A DNA stretch of 64,000 nucleotides from Heterohyrax brucei (lineage: Eukaryota; Chordata; Mammalia; Hyracoidea; Procaviidae): positions 21,212,001-21,276,000 of the forward strand of contig CM053152.1 of NCBI GenBank assembly GCA_028571685.1. The letters are read 5' to 3'. Positions 43,679 to 54,425 of this stretch are shown here, piece by piece (the stretch's first letter is position 1; every line of letters starts with the position of its first letter). A program made the position numbers and the translations under genes. The notes under the pieces were generated by a model that did no database searches, was not told the origin of the DNA, and worked only from the letters and a program-made list of their open reading frames with translations.

Positions 43679-44807
43679 ATTTTAAATATATGTCTCTGGT
43701 CTTGCTTAACTACTATAGAAAATGTTGGTATTTTTACTTTAGCAGGTTGGGTTCAGGCTACAGACTGCGATCAGCGTCTGCGGGTTGCGCTTTCAATGTT
43801 AGTTCCGCGGTAAGTCTTCGTAGTGCTGGTCAGCTCTGTCCTGTGTGTGTGCCACCTAGTGGCGAGTCTCAGATGTGCCAGTAGATGGTGGTTTATCTTG
43901 TAGCTTCAAGTTGGATCTGAAAGCTTCCTGTATAAACGGTACCGTCTTATTCACCTATGTGCAGCTTGGAGTTGAGCCCAGGAGTTCATAAATAAATTTA
44001 TCATGCTGATTTTCAGAACTCCTCCCTGTTTACAATCTTCTCAAAACTTTCTGGTTCTTAGACTCCCTTTTCAGTCTCAGAGACTTTGGGCTTTATAATG
44101 CTTCCCTCCGCTGCCCACGTTCCACGATTCTTCCCACATCCAGGAGCAAGTGCTGGGAGGACAGGGAGAGAGAAAAAAGCAACAAAAGTTTGCTCTATCC
44201 TCTGGGACAACAGGTTCCACTCCCTCATCGTTTTCGGTTCCCTCACTGCTACTGCTGTTTACTGTTGTCCTGTCACCGCAGAATTGCTGGGAGGCTGAGG
44301 TGCGAGAGAACGAAGAAAATAATAAATAAAACAGAGGAGCCTCCACTCCTTTCGAGCACTAGGAGACCTCTTTCTTGCTCCTTGAGGCAGAAAGTAGAGG
44401 GAGTCTCTTGGTGCTCTCTTGATTCGGGTGGATACTCACTTTCAGCTTCTGGAATATGTTTTGTCTAGACTGAAGGATATTGAAGTTAAAATAAGATAAA
44501 CGCATGATGGGTTCGACGACACTGTGAATTCTGATCTTCTCTCCCAGTTCATCTGTTGCTTCGTACTTTTCAGTGTCTTCCAATATCTGCCTCGTGTCTT
44601 CTGTTCAGACTGTAGCTGTATTCAACGGAAGACACAGGATGGCATGCGCTCACTGTGGGTTACCTGGAAATGGGGGCCAAGTTTTGAATCACATAATTAA
44701 TCTGTTCAATAGCTAATTAATGGACACTTGGGCTATTTTTCTTGTCTTTTAAACTGTGGTTTTCTAAGAATTCTGTTTTCAGTCCTCTTCCTTTGCACCT
44801 TTATAAC

Positions 44808-44900
44808 AGTGGTTCTCAACTTGGGCTCTCATTAGAATGGCTTCAAGTCCCAACATCAAGCTACATACCAGACAGATTAAGTCAGAATCTATGGTGTTGG
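44808..44900 (-). mobile_element. MER5-type hAT fragment
   Basis: Begins with the hAT-Charlie terminus CAGTGGTTCTCAACTTGGGC, followed by CATTAGAATGGCTTCAAGTC. Truncated on the right. Confidence 0.5.
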
Positions 44901-45179
44901 TGATAATGATAAAAGCAAAAACCAAAGCCAAAACCCAAACCAGAATCTACTGGAGCAGGGTCACCAGACATCAGAGTTAAAAAACAACAAAAACTTTATA
45001 TATCACATTTATTTCTCCATTCCCCAATCTGCTTTCCCTATAAATTGCCCCTATATCATTTAATTTTGTCACCAACCACCAGACTGCAAAGCAAGATACT
45101 CAGAGTTAGCATGAACTCAGTTCCACAATCTATCACACTCACACGTCTGTCTTGTCAGTGCTAATTCTGAAGTAACTTT
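44901..45179. other. Unassigned sequence with a 9-bp flanking repeat
   Basis: CAGAATCTA occurs at 44883-44891 and 44941-44949 around a 49-bp A/C-rich block (AAAACCAAAGCC-type). Otherwise nothing recognised. Confidence 0.4.
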
Positions 45180-45380
45180 TGGTGTGGTCTTCATCTTTGT
45201 TCCTCTTAGTCAAACTTCACCTTGCATCTGGATTATTGTATAAGACCCCAGATGCGACTCACCAAAGTAGGATGCAAAACATTGTCTTAAAAAAATTAAT
45301 TATGCCAATTAACCCAGATGTCCCCTGAAACTATGGTCCCCAGACATCTGGTCCTGTTACTCTGTCCTTCAAAAGGTTGG
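45180..45380 (-). mobile_element. L1 3'UTR fragment
   Basis: Reverse complement contains GACCATAGTTTCAGGGGACA, TAATTGGCATAAT and GGTGAGTCGCATCTGGGGTC. These match the 25285-25370 part of the full-length L1 3'UTR and related L1 subfamilies. Confidence 0.55.
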
Positions 45381-46675
45381 ATTGTATTTAGGAAACAACC
45401 TCTTAGCTTTGGTATAGTCCAGTGTGCTAATCTTCCTTCTGCTGTGCTAAATCAGTCTACTCTTAAACTCAACATTTAGTCCAGTGCATGCCCAGGGAGA
45501 AATGGCATTCAGCTGGAACACATAGCTATTTAATTTGCAAATACTTGTCACTACCCTCTCCCAAACATCTTTTCCACCCCTTTTGCCTTCTACAAGCTTC
45601 CCTTCTGTGACTTTTGGCTGTGTAATAATTCCCCAACTGATTTGCAAATACTTGTCACTACCCTCTCTCAAACATCTTTCCCACCCTTTTTTCTTTCTGG
45701 AAGCTCCCCCTCTGTGACTTTTGAGTGCATGATAACTCCACAACCACCAAACAGTGATACATCCATACGAATTAATGAAAGACAGACTTGATAACACATC
45801 TGATCTATTTACAAACCCCAATATAGCATCAAAATGTGTGTATGTGTGTGAGGGCTGGGAGGAGGATATCAAGGGAGGCACAGATCTATATATCAAATTA
45901 CCAAGCCAGTCACGATTTGCAACTTCATGCCAGGGACATTTTTAGACAGGCAGACACATACATAATCAAGGCATGGACTAACTCGGTCTGACCAGGGGAT
46001 AATTTAAAGCTCCCAGTTTATATGGTCATCCGCAGTAGTGAAACATTCCTATGGCATATGGTAACCCTTAGTACAAAACTTGCAGTGAAAATTGTGGGAT
46101 CCATATCAGGCTTGCAAAGAACATGTGGTCAATATTATCATGTGCTCTCACCCTCAGACTCATTGGACTCAGTCTGCTTTCCCTTCATTTCCCAGGACCT
46201 GGGCCAGTTTATAATTGGCATTTCTACATTAAGCAAAACAAAGAAACAACAAAAAATTACTCAGGGACTTTTAAAATCATGGTTATTTGTTAGAATTTCC
46301 ATGTTAAAGTAAACAGTAGCAAACTGCTTTGGGTAGGGAGTGAGGATGCCAGATTCTTGTCCTTATTAAGTGGCCTTGAACAAGCCACAGTGTCCCTCCC
46401 AGGGTGTGAAACAGAGATTTTCTGAAGGATCACTTCTTGGCAGGAAATCAGTGACTCTAATCAACAGGAACACAAAGAGAAAACTCCTTGGGCTGGGAAC
46501 TAGAATTCCAGGGTGCTGCCCCAACTTCAGCTGCTGGTGCTTGATTTCTCCTAGTAGACAGAGGCTCATTGAGGAAACACTCAGACGTCTCCTCCTCACC
46601 CCACCCCTCTCCTCCATCCCTTCTCCCATTCTTCATAGACATCTCCAGCAAATGTCTTCTATCCACACCTTAGGA
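45381..46675. other. Unassigned sequence containing a tandem duplication
   Basis: Apart from the 107-bp duplication at 45534-45747, no family recognised. The 149-codon minus-strand open frame at 45447-45896 runs through the duplication and looks non-genic: its repeated segment explains its length. Confidence 0.45.
45534..45747. repeat. Tandem duplication, 107-bp unit x 2
   Basis: TTTGCAAATACTTGTCACTA starts both copies, at 45534 and 45641. Both continue through CAAACATCTTTCCCACCC-like text to TCTGTGACTTTTG and a TAATAATTCC / GATAACTCC end. The copies differ at roughly one base in eight, so the duplication is old. Confidence 0.9.
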
Positions 46676-46680
46676 CTTTT

Positions 46681-46794
46681 TCAGATTTTGGTTCAGAAGG
46701 TCTGGATCGTGTCTGAAATACTGCATTTCTAACAAGTTCCCGGGTGGTGGTGGCTGCTGCTGCTGATCCATGCACCACAGTTTGAGTAGCGAGG
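46681..46794 (-). mobile_element. MER5A (hAT-Charlie) fragment
   Basis: CAGATTTTGGTTCAGAAGGT, GCATTTCTAACAAGTTCCCG, GATCCATGCACCACAGTTTG: the MER5A order in reverse. Non-autonomous. Confidence 0.8.
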
Positions 46795-46867
46795 CCCCGG
46801 AACAGTGCTGTTCCATAAAGATATAATACAAGGCACATGTGTAGTTTAAAATTATTGACCAGCCTTT

Positions 46868-47490
46868 GATGAGTAGCGGCTGGAGTCATAAAACCTTGTG
46901 AGAGGCCATCTAAGATACTCCACTGGTCCCACTCTGTCTGGAGCAGGGGAGGATGAAGAAACCCAAAGACAGAAGGAAAAGATTTGTCCAGAAGACTCAT
47001 GGACCAGAACTGGTCGGATGTCTACCAGACTGAGTCTAGTGCAACTAGATGGTACCCAGCTACCATCACTGCCTGTTCTGGCGGGGATCGTAATGGAAGG
47101 TCCCAGCCCGAGCTGCAGAAAAATGAAGTGTAGAACAGAATTCTATCCTCCCCCCAAATACCAGACTTACCGGTCTGACAGAGACTGGAGAAACCCAAGA
47201 GGATGGCTCCTGGGTACCCTTTGAACTCAGTAATGAAGTCACTCTAGAGAGTCACCCTTCAGCGAAAGACAAGACAGACCCATAAAACAAAATGGGACTA
47301 AAAGGGCACATGAGCCCAGAGGCAAGGATGTGATGGCAGGAGGGGGCAGGAATAACGGTAATGGGGAAACCAAAGTCAGAAGGCGAGACATGTCATGAGG
47401 TTGGCAATCAATATCACAAAATGGTATGTGTATTAATTGTCTAGTGAGAAACTAATTTTCTTTGTAAACCTTAACGTAAACTACAATTAA
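46868..47490 (+). mobile_element. L1 3'UTR, sense
   Basis: GAGAGGCCATCTAAGATACT, CTGGTCCCACTCTGTCTGGA, CAAAGTCAGAAGGCGAGACA, then AATTGTCTAGTGAGAAACTA and TAAACTACAATTAAAAAAAA. Same subfamily as the 12225-13735 L1. The A-tail is at 47489. Confidence 0.8.
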
Positions 47491-47512
47491 AAAAAAATCC
47501 AACAGTCCATTA

Positions 47513-47692
47513 AGGACCCCAAGCACTAACAGTGTTTAAGTGTTTGGTTGCTAACCTACCAACCTCTCTGTGGGAGCAAAGACCTGGCAATCTACTCCTG
47601 TAAAGATTCCAGACTAGAAAGCCCTATAGGACAATTCCACTCTGTCTTATAGGGTTGCTGTGTGTTAGAATTGACTCAAAGGTACACAGCAA
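47513..47692 (+). mobile_element. AfroSINE
   Basis: Sense, decayed head (TTTAAGTGTTTGGTTGCTAA), body CCCTATAGGACAATTCCACT, end GTGTTAGAATTGACTCAAAG. Confidence 0.85.
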
Positions 47693-47699
47693 CAGTATG

Positions 47700-47905
47700 C
47701 ACAGTAAAAAAAAAGTAAAAATAGGTGAAATTAATCATAATAATCTATTTTATTTTACACCTAAAATATTATTCAATGTATAATCAATACGCAAATGATT
47801 GAGCTTTTTTTACATTCTTTTATCTAAATCTTTGTAGTCTGGTATGTATTTTGCACTTGTAGCACATCTCTACTTGGATGAGCCACATCTGGAATAATGC
47901 CTCAC
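47700..47905 (+). mobile_element. hAT-Charlie non-autonomous element (MER3/MER33/MER58-like)
   Basis: AATAGGTGAAATTAATCATA, TTCAATGTATAATCAATACG, TATGTATTTTGCACTTGTAG, CACATCTCTACTTGGATGAG. Same family and orientation as 61905-62138. I am unsure of the exact family name. Confidence 0.5.
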
Positions 47906-47916
47906 ACAGGGTTAAA

Positions 47917-48117
47917 ACAAAAACAAAAGCAGTTGCTGTGGAGTTGATACTGACTCATTTTAACCTCATGTGTGTCAGAGTACAACTATACTTTCTAAAG
48001 TCTTTAATGGCTGAGTTTTTAGAGTAGATCTCCAGGACTTTTTTCAAGGTGCCTCTGGGTGAACTCAAATCTCCAACCTTTCAGTTAGCAGTTGAGTGTT
48101 TAACTACTCAGGGACGT
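47917..48117 (-). mobile_element. AfroSINE, long-body subtype
   Basis: Antisense. GCAGTTGCTGTGGAGTTGAT at the 3' end; head CAACCTTTCAGTTAGCAGTT, then CTACTCAGGGAC. (AAAAC)n tail at its left. Confidence 0.85.
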
Positions 48118-48299
48118 AGAGTAGTGCTCTACTGATTTATGTCTGAATGATTAAGTGAAAGAAGGATGTCATGGATTGAAGGAGAGCTGGACTCTGGACT
48201 GTTGGCTCCCACACCCTTTGCCATTTCTGGGAAAATGCCACAAGCAATGTTAAAGAAGGGTAGCACTGCCTTTATCCTCATCAGGAGTCCAAGACTGAA

Positions 48300-48640
48300 G
48301 GTAATGTTTGGAGAACTAAGAATAATAGGAATAGAAGAACAAATCAGACACAAAAGGGCAAGTGTTATATATCCTGCCTATGTGAGGTGTCCAAAGTAGG
48401 AAAACGCATGGACAAAGAAGTTTATTAGTGGTAAAGGGGGCAGGTAGGAGGGAGAAATGAGGACATATTGCTGAAGGGGTACTGGGTTCCTGTTAAGAGT
48501 AATGAAAAACTTTGGAACAGATAGTGGTGGTGATCACATTGCAGAATGAGCATTATCAGTATCATTGAATTGTGCCCATGAAAATGGTGGAAGTGACCCA
48601 CATTTTGTTAGATGTACATCATCACACACACACAAAGAAA
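48300..48640 (+). mobile_element. Old L1 3' end
   Basis: CAGACACAAAAGGGCAAGTG, CCTATGTGAGGTGTCCAAAG, GATAGTGGTGGTGATCACAT: the L1M ORF2 end and 3'UTR. Ends at a (CA)n stretch. Confidence 0.7.
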
Positions 48641-48867
48641 GGAGTAGCACCTATAGACAAAACATGGAAAAATGCTTCGCATTTTTGACAAAGGAAGGGA
48701 TGAGTTGAGAAGGATGGAGGTAATCAGCAACACACCAACCTCCAGTGAACTTGCTAAGTAGAATTTTTACTGATCTCAATAACTGACTTCAAAGATGTTG
48801 CTAAATTACCTTTCTCAATTATTGCATGTGCTCTCTAACAAATTCTCTAAGTTTTCCACCTAGAATA

Positions 48868-49018
48868 GTGCCTCACAAACTTTAATGTATATATGAATCA
48901 CATGGGAATTTGTTAAGTTACACAATCTGATTCAGTAGGTCTGGGATGGGACCTGAGCTTCTGCATTTCTAACAAACTCCCAGGTAATCAGGATGGGGCA
49001 GGTCTGTGGATCACACTT
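48868..49018 (-). mobile_element. MER5A (hAT-Charlie)
   Basis: CTCACAAACTTTAATGTATA, CTGATTCAGTAGGTCTGGGA, CTGCATTTCTAACAAACTCC, GTGGATCACACTTCGGGTGC. Near full length. Confidence 0.85.
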
Positions 49019-49141
49019 CGGGTGCAAGAGAACCTTCTTTGAGATACCAGAACATTTTGGGCTTCTTGAAAAGAGTGGAGTGAAGTCCTTTCAGAACTTC
49101 CTAACATCAAAGGAGTCCATAGTTAGTTCATTTCTGTATAG

Positions 49142-49357
49142 CAGGAGTTGCTCAACTTTTTCTGTAAAGGGCCAGTTCATATTTTACGCTGTGGGCCAGA
49201 CAGATTTTGCTACAGGCGCTCAGTTCTGCCTTTGTGGCATGAAAGCAGTCACAGACAACACGAAAGCTAACGAACACGGCTGTGTTTCAGTAAAAGTTCA
49301 TACAAACAAGCAGTGAACCGAGCGTGGCCTGCGGACTATAGTTTGCCAGCCACTTCC
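49142..49357 (+). mobile_element. MER20 (hAT-Charlie)
   Basis: CAACTTTTTCTGTAAAGGGC, CTGTGGGCCAGACAGATTTT, CATGAAAGCAGTCACAGACA, then GGACTATAGTTTGCCAGCC. About 216 bp, the usual MER20 length. MER20 copies serve as enhancers in some eutherian endometrial genes; nothing here shows that for this copy. Confidence 0.9.
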
Positions 49358-49896
49358 TTAGAAACTCACTTGCCAGTGGAGTTCCCTGGGGCAAAGTTCT
49401 TCATCTTGACATTGTCAGGACCTGGTGCATAAAAGAGTTTATGCCTAGTGAGTAAATGAATACGTTGAACGAGATCATTAAGGTTTGGCTACTCATAATC
49501 AACAGAACATGGATTTCTCAGTCACCAAGTAACTCTCTTTTATTCTCCTCAGTTTTCATTTCATAACGTGCTGTAATTTTTATATAAATGATCTTTCTGG
49601 TACCTACCTGTTACCTTCCAGTGCTCTATTTCTTACTCTAGAGATGCATAGATAGGATTCATAAGTAAATCTACTAGTTCAAGATATGGCATGGAAATTG
49701 GTAATGGAAATATTGTGGCCAGAAAAGGAAAGGTGACAGTGCAAGTATAGCTAGTGAATGCAAACGAATACTCAAATTTGTTGTGAGCCACTTTATATGT
49801 TGTGAGCCACTTTATACAACTGCATAGCATAACATACGCAGCATAAAAATTCGTACGATGACCATCAGCGCAAGTTGTTTGTATATGTTAAAAGCT
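49358..49896. other. Unassigned sequence
   Basis: Nothing recognised except a 14-bp duplication of TGTGAGCCACTTTA (49781-49794 and 49800-49813). The 10 bases 49897-49906 that follow are the left RTE TSD. Confidence 0.45.
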
Positions 49897-49906
49897 ATTT
49901 TGAATT

Positions 49907-50428
49907 GACGCATTGCATTGGGAAAATCTGCTGCAAAGGACCTCTTCAAAGCACTCAAAAGAAGGATGTCACCTCAAAGACTAAAATGGGCCTGACGCAA
50001 GCCATGGTATTTTCAATCACATCATATGCATGTGAAAGCTGGACCATTAACAAAGAAGACAGAGGAAGAATTGAAGTCTTCGAACTGTGGTGTTTGTACC
50101 ATGGATCTCCAAAAGCACCAACAGATCTGTCCTGGAAGAACAACCAGAGTGCTCCTTGGAAGCAAAGATGGCAAAGACTGCATCTTATATACCTTGGACA
50201 TGTCGTCAGGAAAGATAAGTCCCTGGAGAAGGACATCATGCTTGGTGGAGTGGACGGTGAGCGAAAAAGAGGAAGACCCTCTACGAGATGGATTGACACA
50301 GTGGCTGCAACAATGGGCTTAAGCATAAAAATAGTTGTGGACATGACGCAAGACCAGGCAGTGTTTCATTCTGTTGTTTGTAGGGTCTCTGAGTTGGAAC
50401 CGACTTGACAGCACCTAACAACAACAAC
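49907..50428 (+). mobile_element. RTE LINE 3' end, best preserved, with TSD
   Basis: 522 bp, 5' truncated. Perfect TSD ATTTTGAATT (49897-49906 and 50429-50438). The sense frame is open through almost its whole length (ORF 49875-50408), ending ...VVCRVSELEPT. It keeps the RTE C-terminal motifs SYACESWTIN and LGHVVRKDKSLEKDIMLG, then GERKRGRPSTRWIDTVA. This makes it a comparatively young copy. Tail (ACA)n. Confidence 0.95.
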
Positions 50429-50438
50429 ATTTTGAATT

Positions 50439-51727
50439 AAACCGTATTCCATTTGCTTCACTTTAAATATGATGCGTTTGTATTTTAGAAAATTGAATAG
50501 GAACATACATCTGTATAATTCCATATTCCAAGGACCATGAAAAGACAGCGCAAATGGTTAGAAGACGTTTGCAATGGGATTTGAATGCTCATGTATTGGC
50601 ATTATTGAATGATGGGATATTATCATGAGGTCATTGTGGTGGGTCATTCAGTGGTTGTATCACCTGGCCTCACTTTCTTGGGAACCAACTACTATGGATC
50701 CCCACTGTCCCTCCTTATTGCTACAAGCTTGGAGATTTGGGGTAGGATGCGTGCAGGAGTCAGCACAAGTTTGTCATTCTCAGTGTCACTCTTTGGGGTA
50801 GTTAGATCCTTGTCATTATTTTCAGGTGCACGGGACTGCCTGTCAGCCTCAGTGCAATAGTTAACAGCATATCTTTATGCTTAGCTAAGTTGAAACATTA
50901 CTTCCCAAGAGCAAAGTAAGTTTGGTCTCTATGGTTGCACCCATATTTGCATATAAACCCTGCATACCTATGTAACATTGGCTTACTCCCTGTTCAAATA
51001 TTCCATTTCCACGTATTGGGTGATGACTGTTGGCTGTGGAAAAGATCTACTAGTAAATGGCTAATCAAAATGAGAGTGAAATAACCTCTTGATAAGGCTG
51101 GGCAGTGGCAAGCATTGATAACCTGGGCCCCATGGGCCCAGAGCTCTTTGTGAGGTTTGGCCTAGGCAGCCACCACGTGATTCTAGTTGTCTGTGTGTTC
51201 CAGCAGCCTTACAAATGTCCATGCTGACTGGATACACCTCAGGTGCTTTGGAAACCTATGAAAATGGTGCACAACCCAAAAAATGCATGGTCCCTGGCAT
51301 CTGTCTTAAAACTGACCTCATTGTACTGGGGTAATCCAGCCTGTCAGTTGGTTTTTAACAGATTTTCAGATAAACACAAGCCAGTTTCTGACACTACAGG
51401 AAAATAAAAATTGAAGTGTTTAAAACCACTTTTCAAAACATTTCCTTTGATGATTTCTATTTAAAGTTAGGAATACCAGAGACTTCATCATCAAGTGAAG
51501 GCTCAACGTTCCTTGTCCCTCAGTGGCTCAGGCCTTAGCACGTACAGGGCCTGTTATGACCAGGACGGGAACAAGGTGAGCCAAGAGCAGGTCACCATGG
51601 CCTTGCCTCTTCTAAGGCCACGTCTCATTCTGCCAGAGCAGGTGTTGTTAGGAGCTGCGCAAACACGGCAGAGCAGGAACGTGTGTCTGTGTGGTTGGGG
51701 TGGGAACAAAGACCTACAAGGTCATAA
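50439..51727. other. Unassigned sequence
   Basis: About 1.3 kb with no recognised repeat; possibly old unique DNA. Open frames up to 111 codons (51495-51830) run into the next SINE and are not supported as genes. Confidence 0.45.
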
Positions 51728-51950
51728 CCAAAAAAAAAAAAAAAACCCCAAACCTACCGCTGTATTTCGACTCATGGTGAGCTCATGTGTCACAGAATGG
51801 AACCGCATCATGAGGTTTTCTTGGCTGTAATCTTTATGACAGCAGATCACCAAGACTTTCTCCTGTGGTGCTGCATGCCAGGTTAGCCTGACCCACCAGC
51901 CTTTAGGTTGGCAGTCCAGGGCAAACTGTTCATGCCACCCAGGGACCTCC
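51728..51950 (-). mobile_element. AfroSINE, long-body subtype
   Basis: Antisense. A-rich tail at 51728-51745, CCTACCGCTGTATTTCGACT 3' end, CTGTAATCTTTATGACAGCA long-body block, CATGCCACCCAGGGACCTCC head. Confidence 0.85.
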
Positions 51951-52819
51951 AAGATCATAAGGAGAAAGTTAACTGATAACGAAAGAAAAAAAAAAAAGCC
52001 AGTGACTGTCAGTTTGGGTTTTGTTGGTAGGCAAGAATGAGAGGAGATGTTGGGAAGACAGTGTCTGCTCTGACACAGGCCAGGGCCTGCTCTGAGGGAA
52101 ACATTTGCACAGACTCCTCAAAGTAGGGACAGTGTGCCACCACCAAATGCTGTGAGGAGTTGATTTGTGATGCTGAAAAAACTGAAAATGGTTTGCCCTA
52201 GTGCAGAGCCGAAAGCAGTTACTCCCGGAGCATCAGGCTCCCTGCTTCCTCTGTCTTTATCTGCTCTTAAATATCAATACGCTTTCTTAAAAGAATTGAG
52301 TCAGCAGTTTTGTACGTGTGAACTGGAAAAATCAGTGTCAGTGTTTATTATTCTTCCCTTCCTACTTAGAAACCTGTGGAAATTTGACATTTCCTAACGG
52401 CTGGAGGGTAGAGCTACAGTTATTGCTTCAGTGGCCAAATGGCTTGGGTAGAAATCTGAGTTTGCTGTTCTGTTCTCACCGGAAGTAAAACCAAACATTT
52501 ATCCAGGTGTGGAGGGCTCCTGGCAGGGTGACATGGGGAGTCAGGGAAGCACCCGGTAGTGGGACTAGGGGGGTTGCTGTGCTGGAGGTAGCAAGTGTGG
52601 ACTGGGGAGAGCTGGACCCAGTTGCTCTAATTGTTCAGGCTTGCCACCAGACACCCTACCTGCTGTCCCTAACTGCTGGGGATTTCGTGCTCAGAGATTT
52701 CCTAAGTTTTTCTATCAGAACCACTTCTTATACTCCTGTCTGTTTCTCAGGCCTTTTCTCCTCCCAACAATAAATTGTGTTTAAAAATATTACCCCTGCA
52801 ATTTCTATTTCAAGCATCA
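51951..52819. other. Unassigned sequence
   Basis: No repeat or exon recognised. Includes an 88-codon open frame (52507-52773) without family resemblance. Confidence 0.4.
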
Positions 52820-52920
52820 ACAAAACTTCTTTAGACCATAACAACGCAAGAGAAGAGTATACAAAAGACCTGAGCAGGCATTTCACAGAGAAGAAAATGC
52901 ACATGGTCAACATACACGTG

Positions 52921-53118
52921 TGGAGTCCATGGGTTGCGTACTTGACTGCTGAGTGAAAGGTTGGCAGTTCAAATACACCCGGGAGCCCCTCAGAAGACAG
53001 GCCTGTGTGATCTGCTTCCAAAAGATCATAGCTTTGAAAACTCTGTGAAGTAGTTTTACTCAGCACACGTGGAGTCGACATGAGTTGGAATTCACTGGAT
53101 GGAAACTAACAGCAAAAC
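52921..53118 (+). mobile_element. AfroSINE, long-body subtype
   Basis: Sense. GGAGTCCATGGGTTGCGTAC head, GTGATCTGCTTCCAAAAGAT block, GAATTCACTGGATGGAAACT end with an AACAGCAAAACA tail. Confidence 0.9.
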
Positions 53119-53342
53119 AATATGATTACAAAGATTTATTCAGTATTATCAGTGATCAGTGGGATATAAGTCAAGTCCACTATGACACAACATTTTATAT
53201 CCATTAGATTGGCAAAAAACTGTAAAAGCTGACAATACTAAGTGCTGGAAAGGATGTGGGTCAAAAAGATCATGTACAGATTGCTGATGGGAGCATAAAT
53301 TGGTACATGAACTTTAAAAAATTGATTGGCACTATTTTCTTT

Positions 53343-54048
53343 TTAATTTTTTTTTATGGTTAAGGGAAAGCATACAATCCAAGTCAATTTTCCATACCTG
53401 CCTCTCTACAACTCTATCTACTCTCCCCAACCTGTGACAGCACTCTCCTTTTCACTCTTCTATTACCCTCCCAGCGAACACCTGTCCCCTCCTCTCCACT
53501 CTTTCCTTTTCCCTCTAGAAAGAAACCCATAGGACAGCCTTCTATAAAGGTATAAAACCATGAAGTACGCACACCACATGCTTATTCTGTGTCCACCTGT
53601 CCAGTCCATTCTTAGTCGAAGTGTTGACTTCAGTGCTGGTTTCAGGTCAGGACCAGCAGCAAGTCACGGGGCTGTGTTCCCAGGGGACTCTTCAGGTTGC
53701 TGGACCATGAGGTCTGGTCTTTTAATAGAGTTCTTGAGCTGCACACCTCTTTTCCTCATGTGACATCAGGGACTCTACATTGTGTCCTCTATCAAGACTG
53801 TCTTGGTTGGCAGCCTGGTACCATCTGGTTCTTCTGGCCCCATGCTGATGTAGTCTCCCTATCATATGGGTCCTCCTGTCTCCTGGGCTCCTTTTCCCTT
53901 GTGTCTTTGATGTTCTTGGTCATCATCTGTTCCAGTGAATTGGGACCAACTGATGTTCCTCAGATGGCAGCTTGCTGGCTTTTAAGACCCCAGACACCGC
54001 CTACCAATGTGTACTGTAGAAGACTCTCTTAGCAAAAGCCTAAGTTAT
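53343..54048 (-). mobile_element. L1 3'UTR-only insertion, ~706 bp, 18-bp TSD
   Basis: Antisense 3'UTR. T-tract near 53343-53355, GTCCACCTGTCCAGTCCATT, GATGGCAGCTTGCTGGCTTT, CACCGCCTACCAATGTGTAC. TSD GATTGGCACTATTTTCTT / GATTGGCATTATTTTCTT (one mismatch; left copy begins at 53324, right at 54049). Starts inside the 3'UTR. Confidence 0.85.
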
Positions 54049-54089
54049 GATTGGCATTATTTTCTTAAAATGGAATATTTACAAACTTT

Positions 54090-54425
54090 ATGACTGATGG
54101 ACTGCTGAAAGAATGAACAAATCTGCCTTGGGAAGAAGTACAGCCAGATTGCTCCTTAGGAGTGAGGATAGTGAGACTTCTTCTCAGATATTTTGGACAT
54201 GTTATCAGGAAAGACCAGTGCCTGGAGAAGGCCATCATGCTTGGCAAATTAGAGGGCCAGCAAAAAAGAGGCAGAACCTTAATGAGATGGATTGACACAG
54301 TGGCTGCACAAATGGGCTGTTCGAACTTAGCAACAATTGTGAGGGTGGCACAGTACTGGGAAGTATTTCATTTTGTTCTATATAAGTTCATTCTGAGTCA
54401 GAACTGATGGGACAGCACTTAGCAA
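54090..54425 (+). mobile_element. RTE LINE 3' end
   Basis: Sense. GGACTGCTGAAAGAATGAAC, TATTTTGGACATGTTATCAG, ATTGACACAGTGGCTGCACA, then a decayed GATGGGACAGCACTTAGCAA end. Confidence 0.9.

Larger units (their letters stand above)
37880..44750 (-). mobile_element. Old L1, antisense, split by four insertions
   Basis: Collinear antisense L1M pieces. 37880-38482 includes an ORF2 endonuclease-domain remnant (TGTGTTGATTAATTTCCAAG) then 3'UTR-type text. 39746-39918 has AATGGTATATAAATGGAATC. 41085-42317 runs from ATTTGCTCAGTAGTATTCCA toward the 5' part (TTTCTGAGCTTCTTGAATCT). 43191-44750 is the 5' portion with a small CpG-bearing stretch (GCGATCAGCGTCTGCGGG, 43768-43785). Internal order suggests more than one fragment may be joined at the left end. 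No coding capacity remains. Confidence 0.65.

Noticed and set aside
45447-45896. 149-codon minus-strand open frame
   Set aside because: Its length comes from crossing a 107-bp tandem duplication; no domain, and the translation repeats itself.
51495-51830. 111-codon plus-strand open frame as a host exon
   Set aside because: Its 3' part enters an AfroSINE with a poly-A run; no family match or clean splice sites seen.
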